A stretch of 5,376 nt of DNA from SIG701 sp045539595 (GTDB taxonomy: Bacteria; Bacillota; Clostridia; Oscillospirales; CAG-272), in NCBI GenBank assembly GCA_045539595.1, contig JAZQFQ010000081.1, positions 1 through 5,376 on the forward strand, given 5' to 3'. Made by a program: the position numbers and the translations under genes. This document shows positions 5,194-5,376 of the stretch, in pieces. Below the pieces are notes generated by a model. That model was not told where the DNA came from. It saw only the letters and a list, made by a program, of their open reading frames with translations, and did not search any database. Each line of letters starts with the position of its first letter. Within the stretch, counting starts at the first letter, position 1.

Positions 5194-5277
5194 AAGTCGG
5201 AGGCCAAGCGGTCTTAGGAAGACAAACTGGTAAGACAACTCCTTGGCTCACAGAACGACATGGCTACGATCCGACTT
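5194..5277. other. MGI/BGI (DNBSEQ) sequencing adapter with barcode, non-genomic
   Basis: Positions 5194-5225 (32 nt, beginning AAGTCGGAGGCCAAGC and ending GGAAGACAA) match from memory the MGI/BGI read-1 adapter. Positions 5236-5277 (42 nt, beginning CAACTCCTTGGCTC and ending TACGATCCGACTT) match the reverse complement of the read-2 adapter. The 10 bases between (5226-5235, ACTGGTAAGA) have the length and position of a sample barcode. The flanking genomic sequences break exactly at both adapter edges. The segment is untrimmed library sequence assembled into the contig and has no biological role. Confidence 0.97.
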
Positions 5278-5376
5278 GCATCCCGTCGATCTCCTCGCTT
5301 TCCTCGATGGAAACCAGCAGGGGAATGATATGCTCGTATTTGGTGGCCTTCTGATCGCCGGGCAGCACATAATGCC
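5278..5376 (-). repeat. Exact inverted copy of part of tepA (assembly chimera)
   Basis: All 99 bases are the reverse complement of 4901-4999 (positions pair so that the two coordinates sum to 10277). The match stops at 5277/5278, exactly where the adapter ends, and runs to the window end. On the minus strand it encodes tepA residues from about 51 (HYVLPGDQ) to 83 (DGM). It is best explained as a second library fragment from the same locus, in the opposite orientation, joined through shared adapter k-mers. Any gene called here would be a duplicate of tepA sequence, not a new gene. Confidence 0.95.

Noticed and set aside
4659..5354. 231-codon plus-strand frame running through the tepA region, adapter and inverted copy
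   Set aside because: It is in a different frame from tepA, is rich in Arg and His, and spans the adapter chimera, so it cannot be a genomic gene.
4901..5376. Large inverted repeat read as a mobile element end, invertible switch or giant hairpin
   Set aside because: The segment between the arms includes a complete library adapter with barcode, and the right arm starts exactly at the adapter end, so a technical origin explains it fully.

Overview
The window looks like a short contig from a spore-forming or spore-ancestral Clostridia-type Bacillota (Firmicutes), for example an uncultured gut Oscillospiraceae or Lachnospiraceae relative. The evidence is moderate GC in the genes with AT-rich intergenic regions, strong AGGAGG-type ribosome binding sites, TTGACA/TATAAT-like promoters, compact hairpin-plus-T-run terminators, and a TepA-type ClpP-like protease. 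Genus cannot be fixed from the sequence.

Layout. Positions 1-163 hold two near-identical copies of a 63-bp repeat (period 70) plus a decayed third end, with palindromic junctions. A terminator (166-196) for a gene outside the window follows. An extended -10 promoter (200-228) then drives two small integral membrane proteins of unknown function (267-575 and 603-1055). A second extended -10 element precedes an isoprenylcysteine methyltransferase-type membrane protein (1162-1833) and a cytidine deaminase-fold protein (1847-2239), which are 13 bp apart and probably one operon. A strong bidirectional terminator (2241-2277) separates them from a convergent Gfo/Idh/MocA oxidoreductase (3544 to 2282, minus strand). 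That gene is divergent from an AraC-family regulator (3835-4647), and each has a recognisable promoter in the shared intergenic region. The simplest reading is a local sugar-responsive regulator controlling the oxidoreductase. After the regulator's terminator comes a tepA/clpP-like gene (4750-5193).

The right end is not genomic. The tepA reading frame is cut at 5193/5194 by 84 bases that I recognise as a complete MGI/BGI (DNBSEQ) library adapter: read-1 adapter (32 nt), a 10-nt barcode, and the reverse complement of the read-2 adapter (42 nt). Immediately after it, 5278-5376 is an exact 99-bp reverse-complement copy of 4901-4999 from inside tepA. This is a sequencing/assembly chimera; the apparent tepA truncation and the inverted repeat should not be read as biology.

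I found no convincing undescribed biological system. The biological points most worth a second look are the repeat array at the left edge, the GH109-like oxidoreductase that lacks the EKP lysine and has two candidate in-frame starts, the unresolved start of the AraC gene, and the atypical deaminase.
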